Below are positions 1 through 11,793 of a stretch of DNA of 64,000 bases, in pieces (the first letter of the stretch is position 1; the number at the start of each line of letters is the position of its first letter). Under the pieces are notes generated by a model. The model saw only the letters and a list, made by a program, of their open reading frames with translations, was not told the origin of the DNA and ran no database searches. Origin of the DNA: Magnolia sinica. Lineage: Eukaryota > Streptophyta > Magnoliopsida > Magnoliales > Magnoliaceae. Made by a program: the position numbers and the translations under genes. The stretch spans positions 30,745,001 through 30,809,000 of the forward strand of contig NC_080573.1 of NCBI RefSeq assembly GCF_029962835.1. The letters run 5' to 3'.

Positions 1-856
1 GAAATCAAAATCAAATATATCATCCAAATTCCAAATATTTGGATTGGATATATGCTTTAAAATAAAGAAACCACATCATTTAAGTCTTTGTTTTTTTTGC
101 TACCAGACCTGTGGGGGTTTTCTTGAAGTCTTTGGCTTTAAATCTAGAAATGCAGTCCACATTCAACTGATGGGCCCTAACATGGATGCCACAAAAAACT
201 CACATACGCTTTAATTCTGATACAGAGTACAAGTGGGGGGCCCATAATTTTAGGGACGTGCAGTTGATCTGATGGACCCACCATGCATTCTGCAAGAACC
301 TTCCAGGCACTTCAACTCTAATGATCTATGCAAGTGGGACAGATGGTTAAGTGATCTGGAGCATTGATATGATGACCACATGGACATCACAAAAACCTCA
401 GGGACAATTAGGCTGTGATGTGTCACAATACATGCATTTTCATTTCTTAAATATTTCTACTAAACTTCGACAACCTCATGGACACTTTGATTCTGATAAC
501 CCACATATCTGTTTCTTTTCATATTTCTCATATTTCTATATTTCCACAAAATGTCTTCAGAATAATGCGTATATATTATAAAGCGTCAAAAGCTTATGGA
601 CACTTCATCCATTGAGATTTTTTATACCTGTGTCAATATGCATACCTTCTATTTTATCATTGCACTCATCGTGCAAATGACATGTATGTTGTATCCATGT
701 GGGATGTACCATGTTCTAAATTTGAGGGCAATTTCCTCGCTGGGAGTACTAAATGAAATATTCACAATTCAATTTACACGTGCATCGAAATGCAGGGTAA
801 GCTAATAAATATGAGTATTGAAAGCTCGAGTAGGAATTAGTATCAACAAAAATTAC
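1..856. other. Non-coding flank, nothing recognised
   Basis: AT-rich sequence with only short chance ORFs on either strand. I see no domain, RNA gene or clear repeat boundary. If the interpretation of the CACTA terminus at 17768 is right, this is transposon interior. Confidence 0.4.
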
Positions 857-928
857 CGTAATGTCCATTTGTGCTGACTGCTTCTGGAATTCTTGCATCA
901 CTTTGGCCTGCTTTGCTGGTGCCATTCG
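857..928 (-). pseudogene. Isolated exon of a VPS2/CHMP2-like ESCRT-III gene
   Basis: A 72-bp, 24-codon open segment on the minus strand is bounded by a polypyrimidine AG acceptor (CAG just above 928) and a GT donor (GTAATT just below 857). It reads R-M-A-P-A-K-Q-A-K-V-M-Q-E-F then QKQSAQMDIT, which I recognise as the middle of plant VPS2.2/2.3 (CHMP2-type ESCRT-III subunits that remodel endosomal membranes), after the conserved MNKQ(M) stretch. No other exon of this gene is visible nearby: the next recognisable coding segment on this strand is a terpene synthase exon 3 kb upstream. It is therefore either a gene fragment carried by the CACTA element or the edge of a host gene extending left of the window. 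The exon itself is open and symmetric (a multiple of three). Confidence 0.72.
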
Positions 929-999
929 CTGAAAACACCAATGTATTTGGAAGGTCATAAGAGAATGTACAAGAAACATTCTACTACCCTAGGGGCCTG

Positions 1000-1700
1000 T
1001 TTGTCCGGCTGGATTACACGGGCTTAGGTGGGATGGAATTGCATCTGGTCATGTGCCAATTCCACTCTATGTTTGGGAAGAGTGGAATAGCTAGGAAGTA
1101 GGTTAGATGGAATCGTATTGGGTCCCGTGCCAATTTCACTCAATGTTAGCAAGTTGTGTAGGTCCCATCATGATGTGTGGGCTATCCACACCATCCACCC
1201 ATTTTTCGAGATCATTTTAGAGCATGGACCAAAAAATCAGGTAGATTTAAAGCTCAAGTGGACCCCACTATAGAAAGCAACGGCTATTGAATACTTACCA
1301 TTGAAAACTTCTTTGGGGCCACATAAGTTTTGGATCTGCCTCATTTTTAAGCCCATGCCATATAATGAGGTTACAAAATAAATGAACAGTTTAGATATAA
1401 CGCATGTGTGTTCTTCTCAATAGTTTCAAATGATGGTGGGTATATCCTTTCAATGTACCACCCTATTACAAACAAAGCAGGCAATTAAGCTTATCCAAAA
1501 CTTGTGGCCCACAAGAATGTTTCAACGGTAGGAATTCGATCCCCACTGTTTCTGGGGTGTGGTCCGCTTGAGCTTTGGATCTGCCTCATTTTTCGATGCA
1601 TGCCGTAAAATGAGCTGGCAAAACGAATAATGGCATGGATAAAACACAGACATCAGTGGGTCCCACAGAGTCAGGTTGGGTCACTCAGCAATCCCGTCCC
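1000..1700. repeat. MITE-rich block (foldback family copy)
   Basis: At about 1150 the sequence enters a GTCCCATCATGATGTG... arm with a CCACACCATCCACCCAT stretch. At about 1590-1665 an inverted counterpart appears (AAAATGAGCTGGCAAAACGA, then a GGATAAAACACAGACATCAG-type arm and GTGGGTCCCA). This is the same foldback structure seen at 56088-56505 and 59173-59454. A second MITE-like start (GGGGCCTGTTTGTCCGG) lies at about 1001. Non-coding. Confidence 0.55.
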
Positions 1701-3105
1701 TACGAGAGGTGGGACCTGCTTCAATCGGACCTCCCAACCCACGCAGGAGAAGATTGTGGGACCTGGTTCAAGAGAACCTACACACAATCAGCTTCCGTAC
1801 ACGATCCAAAGCTGGTGTTATTTAATATAATCACTGGCAGAATGCACTCCCAGCCGTTGTGCATTTACAAGTAATAAATCCAAACCGTTCAGTTGGTGGG
1901 ACCCAGTATATGCAATTTTGTTCAGATCCTGAGCCCTGGTTGGTTGAAGCTGTTTGTACCATCTGACTGTTGACAGTTTTTCATTTCAACCATCATTACA
2001 GCATCCGTGGGGTCCATGACCACTATCAGAAAATTATCTAAAATGCTCCTCAGTCCCTTGAAAAGACAACTTAGAATATTTAAAGAACATGATAAGACAT
2101 TTTAAAGGAAGTTGAGGTTTGCTCCTGTTGTTTAGATTTCACCTGTAAAAACCCTACAACGGCTTTAGATTTTCCTGCATCTTTTCCTCCTTTAAGATGT
2201 GAGTAGACAAGCCATGATCTTTGCTGCACTAAACCAAAATATAAGCACTTATCTAATCAATGCTAAAGATCTACATTTTTCAGTAACTGAGTTACTATAC
2301 ATATAAAAAAATAGTCTAGAGATGGCCAATATGAAAAAAAAAACAAAACAAAACAAAACAAAAGATATTAAGAATTTTGAAATTGATTCCATGCGTGCTC
2401 ACATTTATGCTCCAGATAACCAAACTGCATCAAAATGTGATTAATCATTGCCTTGATAACCAAGTTGCATCAAAATGTGATCAACCAAAAAAGGAAGCTA
2501 ATAATTAGAAAAGCTTGATTTTTTTAACTCAAAGTATCAAGATTCAAGAATCACATTTCATTGGTCATGGCTTTTAAAGGTATTGAATACAGTTTTTTTT
2601 TTTTTTTTTCTTTTGAGGAGGGATTTCATACATTTTCTTTTCTCATGAAAGGGATGACAATTCACAAAATGCAATATAAATGTCTTATCTGAATAGGCAA
2701 GGATTATGCTCAAAGCCGACACTGATTTTGCCATTCCTTCATCCTATAGCCACTTATACATTAAATACCTATGTAACTCAATTGTCTTCGGTAAAATCAA
2801 ATCACTGTCTTAAAAGAAATACATATTTACATGAGTGATGACTCTTGTTTCAAACATGACTGCTTATCTTGGTTTCTACTTTTTAAGCTGAAGTGATTAA
2901 GTAATCTTAAACCAAACTCCCGAGAGACTACCTCGAGCAAGAGTAAGGATTCGTCGACAGTGATGTTTAAATGCCATACGTACAGTTCATAACCTCAATT
3001 CCATTGAGATGAAATGAGAACACAAATATTACCCTAATTCAAAACTTCTGCAGCCTCATGAATATTTCATCAGCAGACGTTCAATCCTCACATTTTTCAG
3101 CCCAC
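1700..3105. other. Unassigned non-coding DNA
   Basis: No supported gene. It contains an A-rich CAAAA-type simple stretch near 2331-2363 and a T-run near 2591-2610. Two GATAACCAA(A/G)(C/T)TGCATCAAAATGTGAT segments about 47 bp apart (about 2417 and 2457) form a short direct duplication. Confidence 0.4.
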
Positions 3106-3990
3106 TTGAATATTAGATTCTGCTCATTTTTTATCCCATGTCCTAAAATGAGCTAACAAAACAGATGGGCGCATCTCCAACTAGAACAGTAAGCAGCTTT
3201 GAGTGGCCACCATGATATATGCGTCCTATCCACACTGTCCATCCATTGTTTAGCATCATTTTAGGATATAAAAACAAAAATCAGCTAGATACAAGGATCA
3301 AGCAGACTACACAATGGGGACTAAACTCTCGCCGTTGAAAACTCTCAAGCAAATTACACTGGTCTTGTTTGAAGGAAAACATTATGCTAAAAGGTGTGGG
3401 TACGTGTGGCTCAAAGACGACCTCTTACGCCCCTAGGTGTAAAAACGGTTCAAATGAGATCAAAGTTACATGACCCCACAATGATGTATTTATTATATCC
3501 ACACTGTTCATCATTTGGAGATATCATTTTAGATGATGATCCCAAAATAAATGCTATGGTGGGCCTTATGAATGTTTTTACGGTGAGAATCATTGTCCCA
3601 CTGCTATTTTCGGTGTGGTCCACCTGATAATTGGATAATATATTAAAACATTCATAGGACCCACCTTAGCATTTATTTTCCATTCAATACATTCATAATG
3701 TCACACAGACCTAGGAAGAAGAGGAAAAATAAATATCATATTGATCCAAAACTTCTGTGACACCCAAAAGGGATTCAATGCCAGATGTTCAATCATCCAC
3801 TTCTTTTTGCAGTGTGGTCAACTTGATTTTTGGATCTGTCTTATTTTTAGACTCAAGAGTTATGATGAGCTCTCCAAATGGACTGACAGTTTTGATATAA
3901 TACAGAGCTCGTGATGCGACCAACAGAACATGGTAATGTCAACACACCAGCCAGGTCGGTGGTGTGTGGTACACCAGCCAATCAGCTTCC
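3106..3990. repeat. Cluster of foldback-family MITE fragments
   Basis: Several partial copies of the family with TCCACACTGTCCATCCAT and ATCATTTTAG(G/A) signatures occur here (around 3225-3265, 3485-3535 and 3600-3680). Their GTGGTC(C/A)A(C/A)CTTGA inner segments suggest nested or tandem insertions of the same MITE family. No coding potential. Confidence 0.5.
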
Positions 3991-4177
3991 ATAATCAGGA
4001 CTTCTAGTCAAGCAAAATTTGTACAAACATGAAAATGGTATTTGTGCACACATGTGTACACGCAGAGAAGAATGAAATGAGTAAATGCATACACATATAT
4101 ACATATCTACATAAACTCATGTATGTATACAATATTTCTAAGAATGATGAAATTAAGTGTTGGCAAAAAAAACTTAC

Positions 4178-4448
4178 TAGATGACACGTTACACCCTTGT
4201 TGCCTTAGGAGCCGAAACCAAAGAGCAGTGGCATGAAGATCATCGCTAACATCATTGCCGTTAATATGGGCATCATACATCTTATGTAATGCATCTTTAA
4301 TCTCTGCTTCAAAGTGATAGGCAACCCCAAGACGTTGAATTTCATTGATTAAATTCAATTCTTGCAAACAATCATTGACATCAGAGAGCATGCTCTTCAC
4401 TTGTTCCTTCAGTTCTTCAACCCGTTGTTTGGTTAGTACATCAATCTC
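4178..4448 (-). pseudogene. Isolated exon 2 of a terpene synthase gene
   Basis: A fully open 271-bp segment (90 codons plus one base) on the minus strand lies between a CAG acceptor (just above 4448) and a GTAAGT donor (just below 4178). It translates to EIDVLTKQRVEELKEQV... INEIQRLGVAYHFEAEI... LHATALWFRLLRQQG CNVSS, the classic N-terminal-domain exon of class III plant terpene synthases (usually second of seven, about 260-270 bp). Terpene synthases make mono- and sesquiterpenes from prenyl diphosphates; the catalytic DDxxD domain is encoded by later exons. I could not find exon 1 (RRxxxxxxW motif) on the upstream side, nor the DDxxD exons downstream, where MITEs lie instead. It is best read as one captured or stranded exon, though its open frame and splice sites suggest recent origin or splicing into a chimeric transcript. 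Confidence 0.85.
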
Positions 4449-4805
4449 CTGTATCAGCAAAGTAACTGGTCAGATTTGACTGCAATATTAAGGAATCAAC
4501 TACAACAACTAAACTAAGCGAAGTCATAATATTTAATATGAAAACAAAAAAGGAGACTTCTTTCCCGTTTGCCTTTGGCGTAGGAAATGGAAACAGGATC
4601 CACAAAAAAGCTTGTAAGTTAAGCTTGACCTCCAAGACTCACTTCAGGGCCCACGTATTCTGTAAGTGACCTTCAAAACATTTATCATGTGCTCCCCTCA
4701 GGTTCACCTGGCTGCCAAATTCAAAACTAAGGTTGGCCAGAGGAAACAGACAATAAAGAGCACAAATTCTGATTATAAAGGTGATATTTAGAGTTAAGTT
4801 TACCT

Positions 4806-5330
4806 TCATTGTCATGTTGAAACCGTTCCTTGAATACAGGGACGTCCCTTACTGATCTAAAACATTTAAAGAGAATTACAATTAAAAGAAAGAAAGAAAG
4901 AAGAAAAGAAAAAAGGCAAGCAGGTAATTAGACACTCAAATGCAACCAAAAAGAAAAATATAAACTTATCTGGTTAACTCCCCCTGAAGTGACACCTACA
5001 CCAACCTGCAACAACGGAAACTAGATCAGTCCCTAATGTGTACTTAGCAATCGAGGCATCAAAAAAATGTAATAGTACCTTTGGGGTGAGAACCAGCCAG
5101 TGCAACTTCACCAGATGATCCTGCAACACTCAAAACCAGATCCTGCAAATAAGAGTACCTCTAGCATCAGCATCTTGCTATTTAAATGATTTTAAGATAG
5201 CCAGAGTAAAACCATTTACCCTTGAAGTAACTACAGCAGATGATACTCTGTTTGAAGTGTAATTTCTGTACACCTGTTGGTGGCGCATTCTCTGCAACAG
5301 CTGCCATGGATGATGAAAATTCCCTACACC
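4806..5330 (-). pseudogene. Exon-like blocks of an unidentified gene
   Basis: On the minus strand there are several short segments that look like exons. (1) About 5223-5320 contains an open frame with HHPWQLLQRMRHQQVYRNY followed by TSNRVSSAVVTSR and a GGTAAAT donor. (2) About 5081-5143, after a TTTGCAG acceptor, reads DLVLSVAGSSGEVALAGSHP and ends at a GTACTA donor. (3) A TTGCAG acceptor at about 5008 is followed by VGVGVTSGGVNQ. (4) About 4805-4857, after TTTTAG, reads SVRDVPVFKERFQHDNE and ends at a GTAAAC donor. The phases do not all agree, so the set may be decayed. I do not recognise the protein. A CT microsatellite at 5333-5354 lies just upstream. They lie in the same orientation as the other captured exons. 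Confidence 0.4.
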
Positions 5331-5620
5331 TCTCTCTCTCTCTCTCTCTCTCTCAAGTGCAAATTACACTTAAAGAAGTGAAAATTATTACAAATCTTTC
5401 AATTCCTCAAATGGAGGCTGAAAATTGAAATGCCAACCAAATATATCAATGTATAAATGTGGGTGTTAAATCCATTCCATTCAATATATGTGGGTGTAAT
5501 CTGAAGTGAGTGTTAAATTCATTCGATTCCATAATATGCATGCATCTGTCTATGTTACTGTATAGTTTAAAAATAAAAGTTAATTGTGTTAGTTATTGTA
5601 ATGTCTAATATTCATAAACA

Positions 5621-7993
5621 TCATGGATAGATGGTTAGAAATAGCTTGGGCCATACGACAAATCCTCCTACACCGACCTCTCCAAGCGTATCATGATAAC
5701 CATCTTCCTTCCATAGCTCTGATTGCGGAGCTATAATCTCCATCAGGACAACACTAAAATTTCCATCGCCCATTTCTGCTCCATGGACACAGGTTTTTGG
5801 ATCCACTGCATGCACCTCACCACGAGCAATTACCCGTTTCTTCCAATCACAGAGATCGCATCTCTTGCCAAGATTTACCAAATCAGGCTACATGTACACA
5901 TATAACATGTCGTTAGTATTTTTAAATGGAAGTGCATATAATCATAAGCTTAAATTAGCATTAGAGAAACGCATACATACCGACGATGCATGACTAGATT
6001 TAAATGGAGGAATTGTCGGTGGAGCCACATCCCCTTGTTCCCCTTGCTTATCTACAAAGCATTGAAACTTCTGGTGGAGATCTCCTAGGATTTTCTGCAT
6101 TTCATCTAATTTATCTACCAAATTATCTCGTTCCCGCGACACCACACCGAGCTTATGTACAATAGGCATTGTCTTCTTCAATGTAATCTTGACTACATTT
6201 CCACCTATCCCCCGCATGCGCCCTCTACTATCACTCCCAATTGACTGTAAACAGAATTGCAATTAGATTTATCAGAGAATGCATAAGTCTAAATAAACTC
6301 AAGTATTTGAAGGACATGCATATATACCTGTGTAAGGGCATCATCTACACTGGTCATCCGAGATGCGGGATTACTACTTTGAATCGATTTTATTTTTTCC
6401 TATGATAACATCCAAAAGAAAAATTATAGTGCGGGAAAGAAGCATTTAAAATTCACATGGATAATGAAAGGATGTACAAGGGTTGCACTTACAAAGGTTT
6501 CTGGAAACTGCACTTTGTTATCCTTTGTTGTATGGGCTCGGATGTACACCTCAGCCCTACCAACCTCGGCATCAGTAGTAAGATTCCTCTCAATTGCCTT
6601 TTCCCCATAACATCCATGCCAAAACACATAAATAATGGAATTAAACAACTAATAAATTGAAATAATCATCATAAATAAAGTAGAACTTTGTTAGTTTAGG
6701 ACATGTACCATCTCATGACGTGTGGCAGCCATGCTACGCCGACCAAGTGTAGAAGGGCCAACTTGTTTGGCCCGATTGGATGCATTTCTTACACTTGATT
6801 CCTTGAATTTATCAGTATTGCAATAATCCACGAAGATCATCCAATCCTCAATAGGGACACCAATAGGGGCAGGATAAGATTTCACAACTGCAGGATCCTT
6901 GTCCTTAATATACTTTGCATGCAAAGTGTTCTTGAAATTTCTCCAAGCAGCCTTACAGCGATCACGAATGTATGGTGACCACGCTTCTTGGTTATCCTGA
7001 AATTCATAACTACATGCCAGGATATCACTGACCCTCTGAATGTATTGTGGAGGCACCAACCGAAAGTCTGTGTAGGTGATCGGAATGTGTGCACGGGTGA
7101 GAACACCAATGCTTGAATTGAATGCGATCTGATTTGCATCCCCTGCATTCGGTTGCCCAAATTCATTAATCCCAATGACCCTTTTCACTGAAGTCCTCTC
7201 ATGTAATTCTGAACCTCGGGTAGGACCTCTCTTCTTAGACGATGAAGATGAAGACCTGCCTGCATAAAAAGAAAAATAGCTACACATGTTTCATCATTGC
7301 CAATATAAAAGATATTTTAAATCTAGACAATTAAGGAAAGCTATCTTATTACCTCTAGCATCTTCAGGGTCTGCAACTGCAGGGGCTGCATCCCCTAGCG
7401 GCTCTCCGCCGAATGACTCTGCCTCTGAGTGAAAGATCATTTTAAAAGAAATGTTAAATCTAAACAGCTAACGAGAGCTATGTTATTACCCCTGGCATAA
7501 AAAGAAAAATAGCTACACATGTTTCATCATCACCAATATAAAAGATATTTTAAATCTAGACAATTAAGGAAAGCTATCTTATTACCTCTAGCATCTTCAG
7601 GGTCTGCATCTGCAGGGGCTGCATCCCCTAGCGGCTCTGCGCCGAATGACTCTGCCTCTGAGTGAAAGATCATTTTAAAAGAATTGTTAAATCTAAACAG
7701 CTAACGAGAGCTATGTTATTACCCCTGGCATAAAAAGAAAAATAGCTACACACATGTTTCATCATCACCAATATAGAAGAAATTTTAAATCTAAACAATT
7801 ACGAAAGGCTATCTTATTACCTCTAGCATCTTCAGGGGCTGCATCCCCTAGCGACTCTGCGCCCAATGACAGTGCCTCTAAGTGAAAGATCATTTTAAAA
7901 GAAATGTTAAATCTAAACGGATAACAAGAGCTATGTTATTACCCCTGGCATCTTTATAGGATGCATCCCCGAGCGGCTCTGCCTCTAGATCCA
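5621..7993 (-). CDS. TNP1-like CACTA protein (plant Transposase_24), multi-exon
   Basis: Second gene of the CACTA element, thought to encode the accessory DNA-binding protein that works with TNP2 transposase at subterminal repeats. Reading leftward: a first small exon starts with ATG at about 7993 (MDLEAEPLGDASYKDAR); then come repeated copies of a related small exon (7353-7424 and its duplicates); then a long exon (about 7262 down to 6709) with a Ser/Lys-rich stretch, TDFRLVPPQYIQRV and RNASNRAKQVGPSTLG; then an exon around 6612-6495 with DAEVGRAEVYIRAHTTKD; then 6262-5942 with a coiled-coil-like segment (RERDNLVDKLDEMQKILGDL); then a last exon ending at 5621 with CDLCDWKKRVIARGEVHAVD and VHGAEMGDGNFSVVLMEII. 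These are typical Transposase_24 features. I see no obvious stop inside the main exons, so this gene may be intact; exact exon joins were not all verified. Confidence 0.75.
7262..7993 (-). repeat. Tandemly amplified exon/intron unit in the TNP1-like gene
   Basis: A unit of about 236 bp is repeated roughly three times (starting near 7262, 7498 and 7734), with a related fourth piece at the ATG exon (to 7993). Each unit carries one small exon with CAG acceptor and GT donor plus flanking intron. The best-defined exon is 7353-7424, 72 bp, reading AESFGGEPLGDAAPAVADPE then DAR. The second copy has the same length; the third is shorter. Because the full-length exon is a multiple of three, each copy can be added without shifting the frame. 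The ATG exon (EAEPLGDASYKDAR) looks like the source of the repeat. Confidence 0.72.
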
Positions 7994-8180
7994 TCTTTAA
8001 GATCTAATTTGTAACGTAATTACTATAAAATTTTCTATCCAAATAGCAAAGTACCAAGTATAATAAAGAGACAAGTAAATTAATTCATAAATTTTTTCTA
8101 TCACATTAATATGATAATGGAAAAATCAAAAAGGGCAGAAATCAAAATCGTTTCGTTACATGCATAATATAACCAACAAA

Positions 8181-11100
8181 TCAGGATTTTTTCCCAGCTC
8201 TCTTTCTTTTCTTTTTCTTTTCAACAACCACACAAATATCTTCACTGTCATTGAATAACAACTCGCCACCCATGTCTACTTCGATGAGATCAGGTCCTAC
8301 TTCAGCCTCAGTTACAACCCGTGTTTCTGATAAAATGCTTGTCTCATCTTCAACGAAAATCTTTCTTGGAACCTCCAAGACCACATGCCAATTAGGATGT
8401 TTTGGATCTCTAGAATAAAAAACTTGCACGGCATGCTCCGCAAGAATAAATGGCTCATCACCCACTTGGTCTGAACTGAGAAGATTAGACAAATTCACCA
8501 GTCTCAAATTCCCTACCGCATCGAAAGAAACACCTTGGTGCGTCACCTTCACCCAATCGCACTTTAGTAGAACTGGCTTGTACCCTTCTCGGTACTCTAG
8601 TTGGATGATTTTGCGGAGGACTCCGTAATAAGGTACAGATTCATCCACTGGATTCTTATCCTTAGCACTAGATCGGAAGGTGGTCATACTCTCTGTGCTA
8701 ACACCGCTATTCTGGTTCATTTTATTCTCTTCGTATTCCTTGGTGACGAAGAGGAAACCATTGATACAATATTTATTGTACTGCATCGCAAAAGCCTTTG
8801 GTCCCCTAACTATATCTCTGAAGACTTCATTACTTGATTCACTCAAGTCTAGCTGTTTCTTCAACCAAGGTATGAACTCATCATCACTCGCCACCTTAGT
8901 CCTAGTCCCAACAACTATATTGCGTTGCTTTAAGAAATTTGCATATCTCCTGCAAGTTAAGAAGGTTGTTACAAAATTGACAATTTTTTTCATAAATGTT
9001 GTTACAATGTTGTTGAATCAAATTTGAAATTTAAAAAAAAAAAAAAGAAAAAAAAAAAGACATACATACAAGCTAAGTCCAGTTCGTACCCTTGCCATGT
9101 CTCATAGTTAGGATGACTCTTCAGTACCCAGGTGCGAGCCTGTTCGTACTCAATACCTTCTAAAACGACACTTTGACCAGGGCCAACTGGGCCAACCACG
9201 TCAACATCGAAGTCGTCAACAATATCTTGTAACTTCGTCATGAATGAAATTGATCCGTCTAACCGCTTTTCCAATTTCTCCAAGAGGCTCGTGTTATTTT
9301 TCCCTCTATACTGGTTGCAGTATATAAGTGTCTCCTCTTGAATGTATCGTTCTGCTATACAACCTTCAGGTCGTGTCATATTGCGGACGTACGCCTTAAA
9401 CGTCTTCATGAACCTAAAAGAGTTAATAACACATTAGAAAATGTAATTGCAGATGTTGGATCAGTTTATTCATATTAAAATCATATTATACCTTTCGAAT
9501 GGATACATCCATCGATAGTAAACAGGACCACATACGCGAGCCTCGTAAGCCAAGTGGATAGGCAGATGCATCATCACAACAAAAATTGAAGGAGGACATG
9601 TAATCTCGAGCTCACATAAAGTCCTAGCCATGCCCTTCTCGAGAGCCATTAACATTTCAATATCTATGATTCGCGAGCATAGGGCATTGAAAAATGTACT
9701 GAAGCTTCTAATTATAGTGCGCATAGGCTTATTATCCTTGAATGCATGTTGGATCAAAATTGGAAGCAGATGTTGCATCAATACGTGGTAATCATGAGAC
9801 TTCATTCCCTTTAAATCAACCCTATCTTCCTTTACGATGTTCTTCCAATTCCCACTAAAACCAACCGGAACACGAAGCTCACGTAAAGTCTGGATGAAAT
9901 GTTTTTTTCTTCTTTTCGAAGGAAGAAAGGACCTCGTTTTTGAATCACTTTGCCATCAGTATTTTCTAACCATAAACGCTTCTTAATTCCTAGCCGCTTC
10001 AAGTCTCTGCGTGCGTTAGCGTCATCCTTGGTTTTGCCCGTTGTGTTCAACATTAGTGCAATAAGGATTTCACATACATTCTTCTCAATGTGCATAACAT
10101 CAAGGTTATGGCGTACGGGAATATCCTTCCAGTACTCCAGATCGTATAATATGGATCGCTTTAAGAAGCATGTTGATTCTGCATCATCATTTTGTTCCCG
10201 TCCTCCTGTACCACTTTGTTTCCTCTTTCCGATCTTGCCCCACTGCACATTTAGTTTCGAAACGATGCTTTCCACCTCAACCCCAGTCAGACGAATCGGT
10301 TGTGGTCGCAACTCCCCCTTCTTATTGAAGGTTCCTGCACTTGTATCTTTTCTGGCTTTATCGTTTAGAGGCAACCACCGTCTGTGACCCATATAAACGT
10401 GTTTCTTTCCATGGTGTAATCGTAAGGAATCTGTGTGGGGACCACATGCAGGACAACCATACTTACCCTTAGTCCTACAACCAGAAACATTACCATATGC
10501 AGGAAAGTCATGAATTGTCCACAACAAGATGGCACGCATGTTGAACATGTTTCCATGGTATGCGTCAAATGTCATGATCCCTTTCCGCCACAAGTCTTGT
10601 AACTCATCAATCAATGGCTCCAAATAAACATCGATATCCTTCCCGGGCTGTCGTGGTCCCTCAATGAGCAAAGTGAGCATAGTAAACTGCGGTTTCATAC
10701 ATAACTTTGGTGGAAGGTTATACGTCACACACATAACAGGCCAGGAACTGTACGACGTACTGAGAGTGCCAAAGGGGTTAAACCCATCTGTAGCTAGACC
10801 CAATCGAATATTGCGAGACTCTGCTGAAAAATCCTTATACTTGTTGTCAAGAAACTTCCATGTGCTAGAGTCCACTGGATGCCCCATCTTTCCACTCTGC
10901 ATTTTTCCGGTTGAGTGCTAGGTCATCTCCTTTGCCACCCATGGCACACTGTACATTCTTTGTAGCCTTAGTGTTAATGGAAAATACCTTAGCACCTTAG
11001 CAGGTACTTTAGCTCGTTTCAACTTGGAATTAACATGGGTCTTATACCTAGAAGTACCACAGTTTGGACAACTAATCTTCGTCTCATGCTCTCTCCAGTA

Positions 11101-11781
11101 TAACATGCAATCATTTGGACATGCATGAATCTTCTGGTAATCAAGACCCAACTTTGTAATGATCTTCTTCGCTTGGTAGGTATTAGTTGGGGTCTTATTA
11201 CCGGATGGCAAGACATTCTGGAGTAGTTGAAGAAGAGCCGTAAAGTTTTGTTCACTCCATCCATGGTTCACCTTTAATTTAAAAAGTTGTACAATGAAAG
11301 TTAGCACAGTGAAATTGTGACAACCAGGATAGAGCTCAGTCATCGCATCTCGTACATTTGCTTCAAACTCATTGGTTGAAGCATCTCCGACAATGTCTTC
11401 AGCTTCGAGGGCTACATTGGGTTCATCTTGAATAACTTGGTCAAGGTTATTACAACCGAGGTCTTCAACAACCGCATTGACAATGTTATTTATGTCTGCC
11501 ACACTATGATATTGGTGAGAAGTGCGTTCGGTACACTTGGGTGATTCAGGCTCACCGTGCATGTTCCACACCCTATATGTTGGATTAAATCCATATTTAA
11601 TCAGATCTATCACCACATCATCGATTGTGCAAGGTAAACGTAAACATCTACATCTGGTACATGGACAATGAATTGTTTCTCTACCAGGAAGATGTTCTTT
11701 TACGAACTTCACAAAGCTCATCATACCATCTATAAATTGTGGGTCCGGGTAATGTAGAGTAATCCACTCCCTAGAGTCCAT
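8181..11781 (-). CDS. TNP2 transposase of the CACTA element (interrupted)
   Basis: Transposase that cuts and joins CACTA ends. In order on the minus strand: 11781-10918 carries the Transpos_assoc domain (MDSREWITL start, HCPCTRCRC, VIDLIKYGFNPTYRVWN) and later a CPNDCMLYWREH motif. 10902-9832 carries the tnp2 core (RLGLATDGFNPFG; WTIHDFPAYGNVSGCRTKGK; HNLDVMHIEKNVCEILIALM). 9805-9470 and 9409-9060 carry DUF4218 (MKSHDYHVLMQHLLPI; YYRWMYPFER; MKTFKAYVRN). 8993-8181 carries DUF4216 (PYYGVLRKII; KPVLLKCDWVKV; HAVQVFYSRDPKHPNWHVV) and a Lys/Arg-rich tail. Gaps between 9470 and 8993 fit introns. An in-frame TAG at 10918-10920 separates the first two blocks, and the frame shifts at an A/T run near 9903-9912, before the IQTLRELRVPV stretch. 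The copy is therefore probably non-functional although every domain is present. Confidence 0.85.
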
Positions 11782-11793
11782 TGGATATCACCT

